Translations under genes and position numbers: made by a program | Notes under the pieces: generated by a model | Database searches by the model: none | What the model saw: only the letters and a program-made list of their open reading frames with translations | What the model was told of the DNA's origin: nothing | NCBI GenBank assembly: GCA_016125975.1 | Contig: JAEFCZ010000003.1 | Span: 1 to 64,000, forward strand | Source of the DNA: Candidatus Nitrosopumilus sp. | GTDB lineage: Archaea; Thermoproteota; Nitrososphaeria; Nitrososphaerales; Nitrosopumilaceae | DNA length: 64,000 nucleotides | Direction of reading: 5' to 3' | Part shown: piece by piece, positions 45,374 to 53,783 of the stretch | Layout of the letters: every line of letters begins with the position of its first letter | Numbering within the stretch: position 1 is the first letter of the stretch

Positions 45374-45916
45374 TTGCTTCTGGTTGTAGATAATGGTTCC
45401 ATTTACACAAAAAATCTAACTGATTTTCTTACTCAAAAAAATATTTCATTTGAAATACAAACTCCAAACACTTTTGATCTAAATTCATTATCTGATTATG
45501 ATTCTTTTATTTTATCTGGAAGAAGAAAAAATGAAAAAAAAATCAATGAAATAAATTCTAAAATCGTAAATTATTCTATCAAAAATAATTCTAAATTACT
45601 TGGTATCTGTTATGGTGCAGAAATTTTAGCTCTAGCTTTAGGAGGGACAATTAAGAAAAGCCATTCTCTTCAAAAAGGATATGAAACTGTTCATGTATTG
45701 AAAGATAATCCTATTTCTAATGATGAACTATCTGTTTTTGAAAGTCATGGTTTTGAAATATCTAAACTGCCCAAAAAATTAATTCCTCTAGGAGAATCAA
45801 GTAATTGTAAATATGAAATTATTCAATATGAAGAAAAACCAATTTTTGGAACTCAATTCCATCCTGAAATGAGTTTAGATGGAAATAATTTAATCGAAAA
45901 ATTCTGTTTACTGTGA
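45374..45916 (+). CDS. Class I glutamine amidotransferase (GuaA-N-like)
   Basis: A 180-residue GATase1 domain: nucleophile Cys in GICYGAEILALALGG (about residue 78), and the His/Glu pair in GTQFHPEMS. Similar in size to the glutaminase subunit of archaeal GMP synthase, but a synthase subunit is not next to it, so the acceptor is unknown. The start TTG follows the UPF0182 stop directly. It could supply ammonia to a partner elsewhere. Confidence 0.8.
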   Translation: MLLVVDNGSIYTKNLTDFLTQKNISFEIQTPNTFDLNSLSDYDSFILSGRRKNEKKINEINSKIVNYSIKNNSKLLGICYGAEILALALGGTIKKSHSLQKGYETVHVLKDNPISNDELSVFESHGFEISKLPKKLIPLGESSNCKYEIIQYEEKPIFGTQFHPEMSLDGNNLIEKFCLL

Positions 45917-45949
45917 ATGATTTTAATTACTCTTGAATCACGATAATGC

Positions 45950-46912
45950 ATGACACAAGAAGAACATGAACTACTTTTACCTTTAGTTGAAGAAGAAAAC
46001 ATTTGCCTTCCATTGCCTGTTAATGTGGTATCTAAATATTGGAATATTGATTTACCAATGAGTGAAGCAATTGAAACTGCAAAAAAATATTCAGGATTTA
46101 GTGGAAGTATACTAATTGAAGGAATAGAATCTGCTGAAAGACATGGGTTATCATGCAAAATTGTGCATTCTTCTTTAAATGAATTAAAAAAAATTATTGA
46201 TTCTGGAATTCCTCCAATTGTTATTCTTCCAGGTATCCCAGAAGTTACTCAACATGCTTCTGTTATTACTGGTTACAATGATGAAGAAAAGACAATTCTA
46301 CATTATATTCAGAAAGGAAATCAAGAAGGAGAAATGCAAGAAGGTGCAATTCCTGAAGATATTTTTGAAAAAGAATGGTCTGAGGAAGGAAAACTATTGA
46401 TAATATTAGCTCCAGCAGATATTCTATCTTCTGTTAAACTTGAAAATGATTCATTTGATAAATCAAATAGATTATGTTTTGAATCTGAACGACAAAATAT
46501 TCTGAAAAATTTCTCTGAAGCAATCAATTCATTAAAACAAGCAATTGAACTTTATCCAAACAATTCTAACGCACTTCATCTTTTAGGTACTATGATGAAT
46601 GAGCAAAAATCTTCTGAATGTATCAAATTCTATGAAAAATGTTTGAAAATTAATGGTAAATCTTATCTTACCTATAATGGTCTAGGCAATTTTTATCTTA
46701 AGACAAATCAATTTGAAAAAGCCGAAGATTTCTACACAAAAGCAATAGAAATCAATCCAAAACGTTCTGCAAAAATCTACAAAAACCGTGCTTATCTTAG
46801 AGAAAAACAAAATAAAAATGAGGATGCAAAGGATGATCTCAAAAGTTATTTGAAATATTTTCCTAAAGCTCCTGATAGAGGAATAATAGAACAAGCAATT
46901 CGAGAGATATAG
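45950..46912 (+). CDS. C39-like peptidase domain plus TPR repeats
   Basis: Residues 1-160 resemble papain-like C39 peptidases: NICLPLPVNVVSKYW with a Cys where the nucleophile would be, and QHASVITGYND for the His. Residues 200-310 hold TPR-like units (INSLKQAIELYPNNSNALHL, CLKINGKSYLTYNGLGNFYLK). The Cys is followed by LPLPV instead of the usual Gly-Pro, so activity is uncertain. No signal peptide. Its stop touches the tRNA-Gly gene. Confidence 0.6.
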   Translation: MTQEEHELLLPLVEEENICLPLPVNVVSKYWNIDLPMSEAIETAKKYSGFSGSILIEGIESAERHGLSCKIVHSSLNELKKIIDSGIPPIVILPGIPEVTQHASVITGYNDEEKTILHYIQKGNQEGEMQEGAIPEDIFEKEWSEEGKLLIILAPADILSSVKLENDSFDKSNRLCFESERQNILKNFSEAINSLKQAIELYPNNSNALHLLGTMMNEQKSSECIKFYEKCLKINGKSYLTYNGLGNFYLKTNQFEKAEDFYTKAIEINPKRSAKIYKNRAYLREKQNKNEDAKDDLKSYLKYFPKAPDRGIIEQAIREI

Positions 46913-46986
46913 TGCGAAGTGTGGGATTTGAACCCACGGCCTTCAGCTTGGGAAGCTGACGTCATACCAGACTAAACTAACTCCGC
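46913..46986 (-). tRNA. tRNA-Gly (anticodon CCC)
   Basis: On the minus strand the cloverleaf reads: acceptor GCGGAGT with ACTTCGC, D arm with TAGTTTAGTCTGGTA, anticodon stem TCAGC/GCTGA around loop TTCCCAA (anticodon CCC, plus-strand 46950-46952), and T arm GTGGG/CCCAC with loop TTCAAAT. The discriminator is A. No intron and no encoded CCA. The gene lies directly behind the C39-like gene. Confidence 0.93.
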
Positions 46987-47038
46987 TTGAACCATATTCA
47001 TTAACTATAATTAAATATCTTAATCAAGAGATTAGTAT

Positions 47039-47212
47039 ATGGATGCAAAATGTCCTGAATGTGAAAAGGTTGCAATACTAGATGACAAAATTACAAATGT
47101 AAAATGTCCTCATTGTAATTTTGAAGCTGATTATGATACGTATATTGAAATAATGAAAGATCAGGCAATCAATATGTCCTCTGAATATATTCCTGATAGA
47201 CCTGGATTGTAA
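47039..47212 (+). CDS. Small zinc-ribbon protein, 57 aa
   Basis: ATG 47039 gives 57 residues with two Cys pairs: CPECEKVAIL at residues 5-14 and CPHCNFEADYD at 23-33, then an acidic helical tail (YIEIMKDQAINM). It is a typical rubredoxin-like knuckle. Codons match neighbours. It converges on the 40-aa zinc ribbon at 47214. Role unknown. Confidence 0.75.
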   Translation: MDAKCPECEKVAILDDKITNVKCPHCNFEADYDTYIEIMKDQAINMSSEYIPDRPGL

Positions 47213-47213
47213 A

Positions 47214-47336
47214 TTACCAATAATTTCCTTTATCTGAACAATCTAGGTGTGAACCACAATTTGGGCAAAACATATGGCAGGCTTGTATATCTACCATCTT
47301 ATTATCGCATTTAGGACATCGAATATCTTCTGCCAT
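47214..47336 (-). CDS. Small zinc-ribbon protein, 40 aa
   Basis: ATG at 47336 gives 40 residues: CPKCDNKMVDIQACHMFCPNC, with Cys at positions 7, 10, 24 and 27 plus others at 20 and 33. It is a minimal zinc ribbon. The stop lies 1 bp beyond the end of the facing 57-aa gene, so the two converge with almost no gap. Function unknown. Confidence 0.7.
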   Translation of the reverse strand: MAEDIRCPKCDNKMVDIQACHMFCPNCGSHLDCSDKGNYW

Positions 47337-47410
47337 GCTGTACTTTGTTATTATTAATTTAAAAATAATGTCCAAAGGTTAATTAGTCGTTTTAGATTTT
47401 TTTCGAATAC

Positions 47411-47821
47411 TTGGCAAACTTCAAGATTACCATTTCAGATACAAAAGGAAAATCAATGTCAAAAGAGCTAAAAGATAGCGATGCTAATCCACTTTTAGGT
47501 CTTGAAATGGGACATGAAACTGATGCTTCTGTTGTTGGTTTAAGTGGAAAACTAAAACTTACTGGAGGTAGTGACAAATCTGGTGTTCCAATGAGAAATG
47601 ATATTCATGGAGCTGCAAGAAAATATGTTCTACTTTCTAAAGGAGTAGGTCTACAAGCAGCTGAAAAAGGACAAAGAGTAAGAAAATTAATGCGAGGAAA
47701 TACTGTTTCAGAAGAAATCTATCAGATTAATTGTAAATTTGATGGAGAATTACCTGTTGAAGCTCCTGCTGAAGAAACAACTAATTCTACAGAAGAAAAA
47801 ACTGAAGATAAAAAAGAATAA
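47411..47821 (+). CDS. rps6e: 30S ribosomal protein S6e
   Basis: A 136-residue protein: ANFKITISDTKGKSMSKELKD, LLGLEMGHETDAS, GGSDKSGVPMRNDIHG and the RVRKLMRGNTVSEEIYQIN signature. Matches archaeal S6e, with an acidic low-complexity tail (ETTNSTEEKTEDKKE). The start is TTG. It precedes eif2g and a PIN gene, the order usual in archaea. Confidence 0.92.
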   Translation: MANFKITISDTKGKSMSKELKDSDANPLLGLEMGHETDASVVGLSGKLKLTGGSDKSGVPMRNDIHGAARKYVLLSKGVGLQAAEKGQRVRKLMRGNTVSEEIYQINCKFDGELPVEAPAEETTNSTEEKTEDKKE

Positions 47822-47852
47822 CTTAACATATACCGATTCTACATTTTGACTC

Positions 47853-49115
47853 ATGCATTGGAGAGAGACGCTTCCTGATTGGTACATCAAAAAATATGGA
47901 TACCAACCATGTGTTAACATTGGAACTGCAGGACATGTAGATCATGGAAAAACCACTCTAATTCAAGCATTAACTGGCTCATGGACAAGTGTTCATAGTC
48001 AGGAGTTAAAACGTGGAATTACAATTCGTGTTGGTTATTCTGATGCAGCATTTTACAAATGTAAAAGCTGTGAAGAACCTTTAGGATATTCCACAACTCC
48101 AAAATGTAATAATTGTGGAAAAGAAAGTGAATTATCTCGAGTTGTTAGTTTTGTTGATAGTCCAGGACATGAAAGTTTGATGGCAAATATGTTATCTGGT
48201 TCTACATTAATGGATGGCGCTTTGTTATTAGTTGCAGCAAATGAGAAGGTTCCAAAACCACAAACAAAAGAACATCTCCTAGCACTTCAAACTCTTGGAA
48301 TTCAACAAATAGTAATTGTCCAAAATAAAGTTGATCTATTATCTTACAAAGAAACACTTGCAAATTATCAAGATATCACAAAATTTGTAAAAGGAACTCA
48401 TGCTGCAAAAGCACCAATTATTCCAATTTCAGCTCAATCTGGTCTGAATGTTGATGCATTAATTGGTTCTATAGAATCCAGCATCAAAACTCCTGATAGA
48501 GATGAGAAGCAAGATACAGTTATGCACGTTTTACGTTCTTTTGATGTAAACAAACCTGGTACTAAATTAAAAAATATCAAAGGAGGAGTTATTGGTGGAA
48601 GTCTAACTCAAGGAGTTTTTAATATTGGTGATGAAATTGAAATTAAACCTGGAATTTTAAATGAAAAGAAAAAAGTCTACGAACCATTAGTAACAGAGAT
48701 TACTTCTCTAGGTACTGCTGCAGGAATTGGTGAATCAGTAAAACCTGGAGGGTTAGTTGCAATAGGTACAAAACTCGATCCTTCAATGACTAGAAGTGAT
48801 TCATTCATTGGTTCAGTTATTGGAAAACCAGGAACATTACCTGAAAATTCTACTCATCTAAAACTAGATGTAACCTTATTTGATTCTGCAGTAGGAACCA
48901 CTGAAGATATTAAAGTTCAACCAATTCAATCAGGAGAATTACTTCGAGTAAATATTGGAACTGCGCCATTATTAGGTAAAGTATCTAAAGTAAAATCTGA
49001 AAATGTAGAAATCGAGTTAAGAAGACCTGCTTGTATTTTTGAAGGTGGAAATGTAGCACTAAGTAGAAGAATTGATGAAAGATGGCGATTAATTGGTGCA
49101 GGAATAGTTGGTTGA
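47853..49115 (+). CDS. eif2g: Translation initiation factor aIF2 gamma
   Basis: A 420-residue GTPase: NIGTAGHVDHGKTTL (G1), RGITIRVGYS, the zinc knuckle CKSCEEPLGYSTTPKCNNC, DSPGHESLM (G3) and VQNKVDLL (G4). It delivers initiator Met-tRNA with aIF2 alpha, also in this window (52329). The C-terminal barrel domains look complete. It overlaps the PIN gene by 8 bp. Confidence 0.95.
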   Translation: MHWRETLPDWYIKKYGYQPCVNIGTAGHVDHGKTTLIQALTGSWTSVHSQELKRGITIRVGYSDAAFYKCKSCEEPLGYSTTPKCNNCGKESELSRVVSFVDSPGHESLMANMLSGSTLMDGALLLVAANEKVPKPQTKEHLLALQTLGIQQIVIVQNKVDLLSYKETLANYQDITKFVKGTHAAKAPIIPISAQSGLNVDALIGSIESSIKTPDRDEKQDTVMHVLRSFDVNKPGTKLKNIKGGVIGGSLTQGVFNIGDEIEIKPGILNEKKKVYEPLVTEITSLGTAAGIGESVKPGGLVAIGTKLDPSMTRSDSFIGSVIGKPGTLPENSTHLKLDVTLFDSAVGTTEDIKVQPIQSGELLRVNIGTAPLLGKVSKVKSENVEIELRRPACIFEGGNVALSRRIDERWRLIGAGIVG

Positions 49116-49476
49116 AGTAATCTGTGATACTAGTTTTCTAATCAATCTTGCTACTAAACGAATTAAAAATATTGATAATCTTGATGTAGAAATAGGTACA
49201 ATTTCTTTTGTTGTACCCGAAGTTGTAAAAACAGAATTACAAAAATTGTATACAATTCCTGAAAAAAAACATGATATTGATAAAACATTAAATTTTATTA
49301 AAAATCTAAAAACAATTCAATTAACAGGTTCATTTGCAGATAAAGAATTACTAGAATTTACAAAATCCCATAAATCCATAATTGGCACAATGGATAAGGA
49401 ATTAAAAAAACAAATCAAACAAGTTGGTGGCTCTATACTTTCTTTTTCTAATGATAAAATAATTTTGGAATCTTAG
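49108..49476 (+). CDS. PIN-domain protein (FCF1/VapC9-like)
   Basis: A 122-residue PIN fold: CDTSFLINLATKR (Asp), VVPEVVKTELQKL (Glu), IIGTMDKELKKQIKQ (Asp). Genes in this spot after eif2g in archaea encode an FCF1/Utp24-like nuclease, thought to act in pre-rRNA processing. Given conserved synteny, it is not likely to be a toxin. The start is TTG within the eif2g end. Confidence 0.82.
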   Translation: MVEVICDTSFLINLATKRIKNIDNLDVEIGTISFVVPEVVKTELQKLYTIPEKKHDIDKTLNFIKNLKTIQLTGSFADKELLEFTKSHKSIIGTMDKELKKQIKQVGGSILSFSNDKIILES

Positions 49477-49514
49477 AAAAATTTAACTTTAGGCTTGAAA
49501 ACCAATATAGTGAT

Positions 49515-49964
49515 ATGAAATTAGAAAGTCCATCTTTTAAAAATGGTGAAGTAATACCAAAAAAATTTGGTTACAAAAATGGAAATATCAGCCCTTCATT
49601 AACCATAAGTGATATTCCAGAATCAACAAAATCATTGGCTCTTATCATGGATGATCCTGATGCAATGGGTGCTGTTGGAAAAGTTTGGGTTCATTGGGTT
49701 TTATGGAACATCTCTAAAGATGTGCAAACAATAAACGAAAATTCTATACCTGAGAAATCAATTGAAGGTGAAACCGATTTTGGAGAAATTGGTTATGGTG
49801 GACCTGCACCTCCAGATAAAGAACATACCTATATTTTCAAATTATATGCACTTGATACAAATCTTGATCTAACTAAAGGTTCAACTAAAACTGAACTTGA
49901 AAATTCTATAAAAGATCATATTGTTGCTGAAACAAGATTGACTGGTAAATATGCTCCACAATAA
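49515..49964 (+). CDS. YbhB/YbcL (PEBP, Raf kinase inhibitor-like) protein
   Basis: A 149-residue beta-rich protein: SPSLTISDIPESTKSLALIMDDPDA, WVHWVLWNIS (with the DDPD and H of the ligand pocket), YGGPAPPDKEHTYIFKLYALD. Length fits the family. PEBP proteins bind phosphate-containing ligands; the biological role in archaea is unclear. It is a stand-alone gene with a short leader. Confidence 0.88.
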   Translation: MKLESPSFKNGEVIPKKFGYKNGNISPSLTISDIPESTKSLALIMDDPDAMGAVGKVWVHWVLWNISKDVQTINENSIPEKSIEGETDFGEIGYGGPAPPDKEHTYIFKLYALDTNLDLTKGSTKTELENSIKDHIVAETRLTGKYAPQ

Positions 49965-50029
49965 AGACAAATTTTTGAAAATTAGAATTTTACATAAAGT
50001 GTAATAAGCACAAATAACTGTTAAAAAAT

Positions 50030-52168
50030 GTGGATTTTAGTCAATCACTACTTTCTATTGGAAAATTTGATTTAAAATTCAGTCACCTACTAATAATTGG
50101 AATTCTTGCATTATCCTTTTCTGTTTCATTTTTAATTAGATCCCAACCTGCAGATTTTGGATGGGAATTACATGAATTTGATCCTTTTTTCAATTATAGA
50201 GCAACACAATTCATTGTTGAAAATGGAATTGATGAATATTTCAAATGGAATGATGATTTAAGTTGGTATCCAACTGGAAGAAACATATCTGAAACTTCTC
50301 AGGTTATGCTTCACTTAACAGCAGCCACTACTTATTGGGTTTTTGGTGGAGGGGGAGATCTATATGATTTTACAATTTTATTTCCAATTATTTTTGGTTC
50401 TTTAACCTGCATAGTAATTTTTGCATTAACTAGGGTTATTGGTGGAACCACTGCTGGATTACTGTCTGCATTATTCTTTTCAATTTCTTTACCTATAATC
50501 ATTCGTGGACAAATAGGTTGGTTCAAATCAGAACCATTAGGAATATTTTTTGGACTTTTAGGTGTCTATCTATTTTTAAGTGGAATTTACTCAAAAAATA
50601 ACAAAATTGCACTATCAAAACTTGTTGGTGCTGGAATTTTTATCGCATTTGGACTATCTGCTTGGGGAGGAAATCAATTTTTTATTATACCATTAGGTGT
50701 TTTCTTCTTAACATTACCCTTCCTGAGAACAGATCATAGATTTCTAATTTGGTCTATTCCCGTGTTTACAATTTCCACACTCGTTACCTCTCTTGGATTT
50801 GAAAGATTAGGAACAGATTTTGTTTTAGGTTTAGGAGGTGTTTCTTTAATTGTACCTACAATTTTTCTTGTTTGTTGCATAGCAATCCAAACCAAAAGTA
50901 ATCAAAATTCTAAAACACGAAATGGATTATTCTTTTTGGCTGCTATTATAATAATTGGTTCAGTATTTCTTATACAAAGTAGTGATTCAAACATCATACA
51001 TCTTCCTTCTTACAGATATCTTAATGCAATTAATCCATTTTTAACAACAACAGATCCTTTAGTGGATTCTGTTGCTGAACATGCAACAACATCAATTCAA
51101 CAATCTTTTCTTTTCCATTCAATTCTAATGATTTTTGCTGGAATAGGAATATGGTTACTTTTGAAAAGTACGAAAAGATCTATTCAAATTAAAAATGATA
51201 TGATTTCCTTTTCTTTGATACTTGGTTTAAGTGGTGTCTATATTAGTTCAGCATTTATCCGATTGGAAGTTTTTGCATCTATATCAATAATCATTTTATC
51301 TTCCTTAGGAATTTCTATTTTACTTAAAGAATTTTTTTCTACAAAAAATGAAATCAACAAACTCAAAAATCTTTCATTAAAACTATCTTTTGTATTTGGA
51401 TTAGCTTTGTTACTAATAATTCCATTATTTTTCCCTGAAAACTCAACAATTTTTGCATTGACTGATGCCCCTCCTACAATACTTAATGGTGGCACACAAT
51501 TTCAAATAAGTCATAGTGATTGGAATGATTCTCTAGAGTGGATTAAGAATAATACTCCTGAAAATTCTGTTATTGCATCATGGTGGGATTATGGGTATTG
51601 GATACAAACTAAAGCTGAAAGAGCAACTCTAACTGATAACTCTACAATTGATTCCATAAAAATCAAAAACACTGCTGAAATTCTTTTAGATACTCCAATT
51701 GAAAGTTGGAAATCACTCCAAGAGTTAGGTGCTGATTATTTTGTGATTTTTGTGGCCGCAGAAAGATTATCTGTTAATGGAGGTAATGGAGAACCTATCT
51801 ATTTCTTAAGTGGTGGTGGGGATGAATCCAAAAAACAGTGGTTTATGAGAATTGCAGAAAAACCACTGCATGATTATCTTCATACTGATGGTATTAGTGG
51901 AACAAATTATTTTTGGAATGACACTCTACTTGGTAAAATGTTACCATTTAGTTTAGCTTCTTATGTTAATTTCCAAACAAATCAACAATCTTTTGAATAT
52001 CAACATGGCTACACTGGAATTTATGTAAAAGACATCAAATTCCCAAATGATGAAAATGGTCCTTTCAAATTAGTTTATTCATCCTCAAGTCTTGATTTGG
52101 GAAATGGTGGACCAATTACAGCCGTTTTAGTTTATGAAATTAACAAAGATTATGTTTTGCAAAATTAA
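50030..52168 (+). CDS. aglB: Oligosaccharyltransferase AglB (STT3 family)
   Basis: A 712-residue protein with about 12 membrane helices. The first external loop holds EFDPFFNYRATQFI with the catalytic Asp; the C-terminal domain has NSVIASWWDYGYWIQTKAERATLTDN with the STT3 signature WWDYG. It transfers lipid-linked glycan to Asn of secreted proteins, matching the many Asn/Thr-rich surface proteins here. GTG start. No other agl genes lie adjacent. Confidence 0.93.
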   Translation: MDFSQSLLSIGKFDLKFSHLLIIGILALSFSVSFLIRSQPADFGWELHEFDPFFNYRATQFIVENGIDEYFKWNDDLSWYPTGRNISETSQVMLHLTAATTYWVFGGGGDLYDFTILFPIIFGSLTCIVIFALTRVIGGTTAGLLSALFFSISLPIIIRGQIGWFKSEPLGIFFGLLGVYLFLSGIYSKNNKIALSKLVGAGIFIAFGLSAWGGNQFFIIPLGVFFLTLPFLRTDHRFLIWSIPVFTISTLVTSLGFERLGTDFVLGLGGVSLIVPTIFLVCCIAIQTKSNQNSKTRNGLFFLAAIIIIGSVFLIQSSDSNIIHLPSYRYLNAINPFLTTTDPLVDSVAEHATTSIQQSFLFHSILMIFAGIGIWLLLKSTKRSIQIKNDMISFSLILGLSGVYISSAFIRLEVFASISIIILSSLGISILLKEFFSTKNEINKLKNLSLKLSFVFGLALLLIIPLFFPENSTIFALTDAPPTILNGGTQFQISHSDWNDSLEWIKNNTPENSVIASWWDYGYWIQTKAERATLTDNSTIDSIKIKNTAEILLDTPIESWKSLQELGADYFVIFVAAERLSVNGGNGEPIYFLSGGGDESKKQWFMRIAEKPLHDYLHTDGISGTNYFWNDTLLGKMLPFSLASYVNFQTNQQSFEYQHGYTGIYVKDIKFPNDENGPFKLVYSSSSLDLGNGGPITAVLVYEINKDYVLQN

Positions 52169-52171
52169 TTT

Positions 52172-52327
52172 TTAATTATATCTTTCAGCTAATCTGTATC
52201 TCATGTATTTATCATCTGGTGAAAATTTTGCAGGATGAGCTGAATTAGTTTGTTCATTACACTTTGGACACTTTTCTTTTAGTGTATATTGATTACACTT
52301 TGTACATTTTCTTAATTGAAATCTCAT
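52172..52327 (-). CDS. nop10: H/ACA ribonucleoprotein Nop10
   Basis: A 51-residue protein: zinc CTKCNQYTLKEKCPKCNEQT and the AHPAKFSPDDKYMRYRLAERY region, diagnostic for Nop10. It forms part of the H/ACA pseudouridylation complex with Cbf5, Gar1 and L7Ae. It sits 1 bp behind eif2a, the archaeal standard arrangement. The stop is convergent with aglB. Confidence 0.95.
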   Translation of the reverse strand: MRFQLRKCTKCNQYTLKEKCPKCNEQTNSAHPAKFSPDDKYMRYRLAERYN

Positions 52328-52328
52328 T

Positions 52329-53126
52329 TTAATTTTCTCTAGATTTCTTTGACTCTTCTCTTGTAAATTTGAATGAACCTTTTTTCTTTTCTATATTGGA
52401 TTGAATATCTGCAATTATTGGTTTTAATGACTTTTCAGCAGACTTGAAATCTTCTGAAGTTATAGATAATCTATATTTTGGTGCACCTAAATATGTGATG
52501 TCTATTGTTGAATCTTTCTTTAATTCATCTAACAGGGTTTTCTTAATAATTTCAATTCCATCAGATTTTGAATTAGTAATTTCCATTATGCCTCTAATTT
52601 CAACTGAAGGAAGTTTTATTTTGCCACAAATTTCTTCAATCACACTTGCTGTTTTCTTTGGAATTTTTAGTTCTTTTACTGAATTTATTCCATTTCTACC
52701 AATTTCTATGAATGCATCATAAACTGAATCATATTTTGAATAAATACTGTCTTCTAATTTTTCAACATCGTCATCAGATAATTTTGCTTTTTCTTGAACA
52801 TTTTGTAATAATGTTTTACCTTTTTCAAATTTTTTTACTTCTTTTAATTTTTGTTTCTTTTGATCTTTTGAAACTTGTTTTAATGATAAATCAATATCTC
52901 CACGTTGAGGATTTACTTTTTTCACAAGAAGAACTTTTCTCTCTCCGTCTTTGACAAATCTATTTACTGATCTGATCCAACCTGGAGCAATTTCAGAAAT
53001 GTGTAAAAATCCTTGTAAATTATCATATTCATCTAAAGTGACATATGCTCCATGGTCCATCACTTTAGTGACTGTAGCAAGAACAATCTCTCCTTGTTCA
53101 GGCATTTCTTGAACTTCTGTAGACAT
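52329..53126 (-). CDS. eif2a: Translation initiation factor aIF2 alpha
   Basis: A 265-residue protein. An S1 domain (GEIVLATVTKVMDHGAYVTL, LQGFLHISEIAPGWIRS) at residues 11-85 is followed by a helical domain and an alpha/beta C-terminus (DGIEIIKKTLL). It forms the aIF2 trimer with gamma, whose gene lies at 47853 here. nop10 follows 1 bp downstream. Length matches archaeal orthologs. Confidence 0.93.
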   Translation of the reverse strand: MSTEVQEMPEQGEIVLATVTKVMDHGAYVTLDEYDNLQGFLHISEIAPGWIRSVNRFVKDGERKVLLVKKVNPQRGDIDLSLKQVSKDQKKQKLKEVKKFEKGKTLLQNVQEKAKLSDDDVEKLEDSIYSKYDSVYDAFIEIGRNGINSVKELKIPKKTASVIEEICGKIKLPSVEIRGIMEITNSKSDGIEIIKKTLLDELKKDSTIDITYLGAPKYRLSITSEDFKSAEKSLKPIIADIQSNIEKKKGSFKFTREESKKSREN

Positions 53127-53166
53127 TTCTTCTAAAACTCTTGATTGCGTAAATTAATGTTGCTGG

Positions 53167-53706
53167 CTAGAAATCAATCCCTTCTTTTGCCTTGATTCCT
53201 TTCTGAAATGGATGTTTAATTTCCCTCATTTCTGTGACTAGATCCGCGATTTCTATTACTTCTTCTTTAGCGTAATTTCCTGTTAAAATCAAATCTACGT
53301 CATTTGGTTTTGATTTTATCATTTCTAATACTTCATTCACAGAAATTAGATTCAAGTTTACTGCGTAATTTATCTCATCCAAAATAACTATGTCATATTT
53401 TCCTGATTGAATTTTTTCATTACTAATTCTTATTGCTTCTTTTGCAATTTTTTCATGATCTTCTTTTGGATTTTTATCATCAATTATTCCCACAAATCCT
53501 TTCCCAACTGCAATCATTTCAAATTCTGGTTCGAGTTTTTTTGATGAATCCATCTCCCCATAATGCCATGAACCTTTGATAAATTGGATCATGCAAATTT
53601 TCTTTTCATAACCTGTTGCTCTTAATGCTAGTCCTAATGCTGCGGTAGTTTTCCCTTTACCTTTTCCTGTATAGACAATAGTTAAACCACTACTCATAAT
53701 ATCCAA
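53167..53706 (-). CDS. cobO: Cob(I)yrinic acid a,c-diamide adenosyltransferase
   Basis: A CobA/CobO-type ATP:corrinoid adenosyltransferase of 179 residues: GLTIVYTGKGKGKTTAALGLALRATG (P-loop reversed type, ATP), FIKGSWHYGE and DIVILDEINYAVNLNLI. It adds the 5'-deoxyadenosyl group to cobalt. The start could be M4 at 53697. It is divergent from cbiA across a 77-bp gap, consistent with shared control. Confidence 0.9.
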   Translation of the reverse strand: MDIMSSGLTIVYTGKGKGKTTAALGLALRATGYEKKICMIQFIKGSWHYGEMDSSKKLEPEFEMIAVGKGFVGIIDDKNPKEDHEKIAKEAIRISNEKIQSGKYDIVILDEINYAVNLNLISVNEVLEMIKSKPNDVDLILTGNYAKEEVIEIADLVTEMREIKHPFQKGIKAKEGIDF

Positions 53707-53783
53707 TTTTATTATCTAACTAAAAACATTGAGTATTTAGAAAATACATCGATTTAAATAAAAAAATAATAGTATTCATACAA

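Noticed and set aside
49108..49476. VapC toxin of a toxin-antitoxin pair
   Set aside because: No antitoxin gene is adjacent, and the place behind eif2g is the conserved site of the FCF1-like archaeal gene.
53707..53783. Cobalamin riboswitch between cobO and cbiA
   Set aside because: The gap is only 77 bp and AT-rich without a B12-box-like or structured element.
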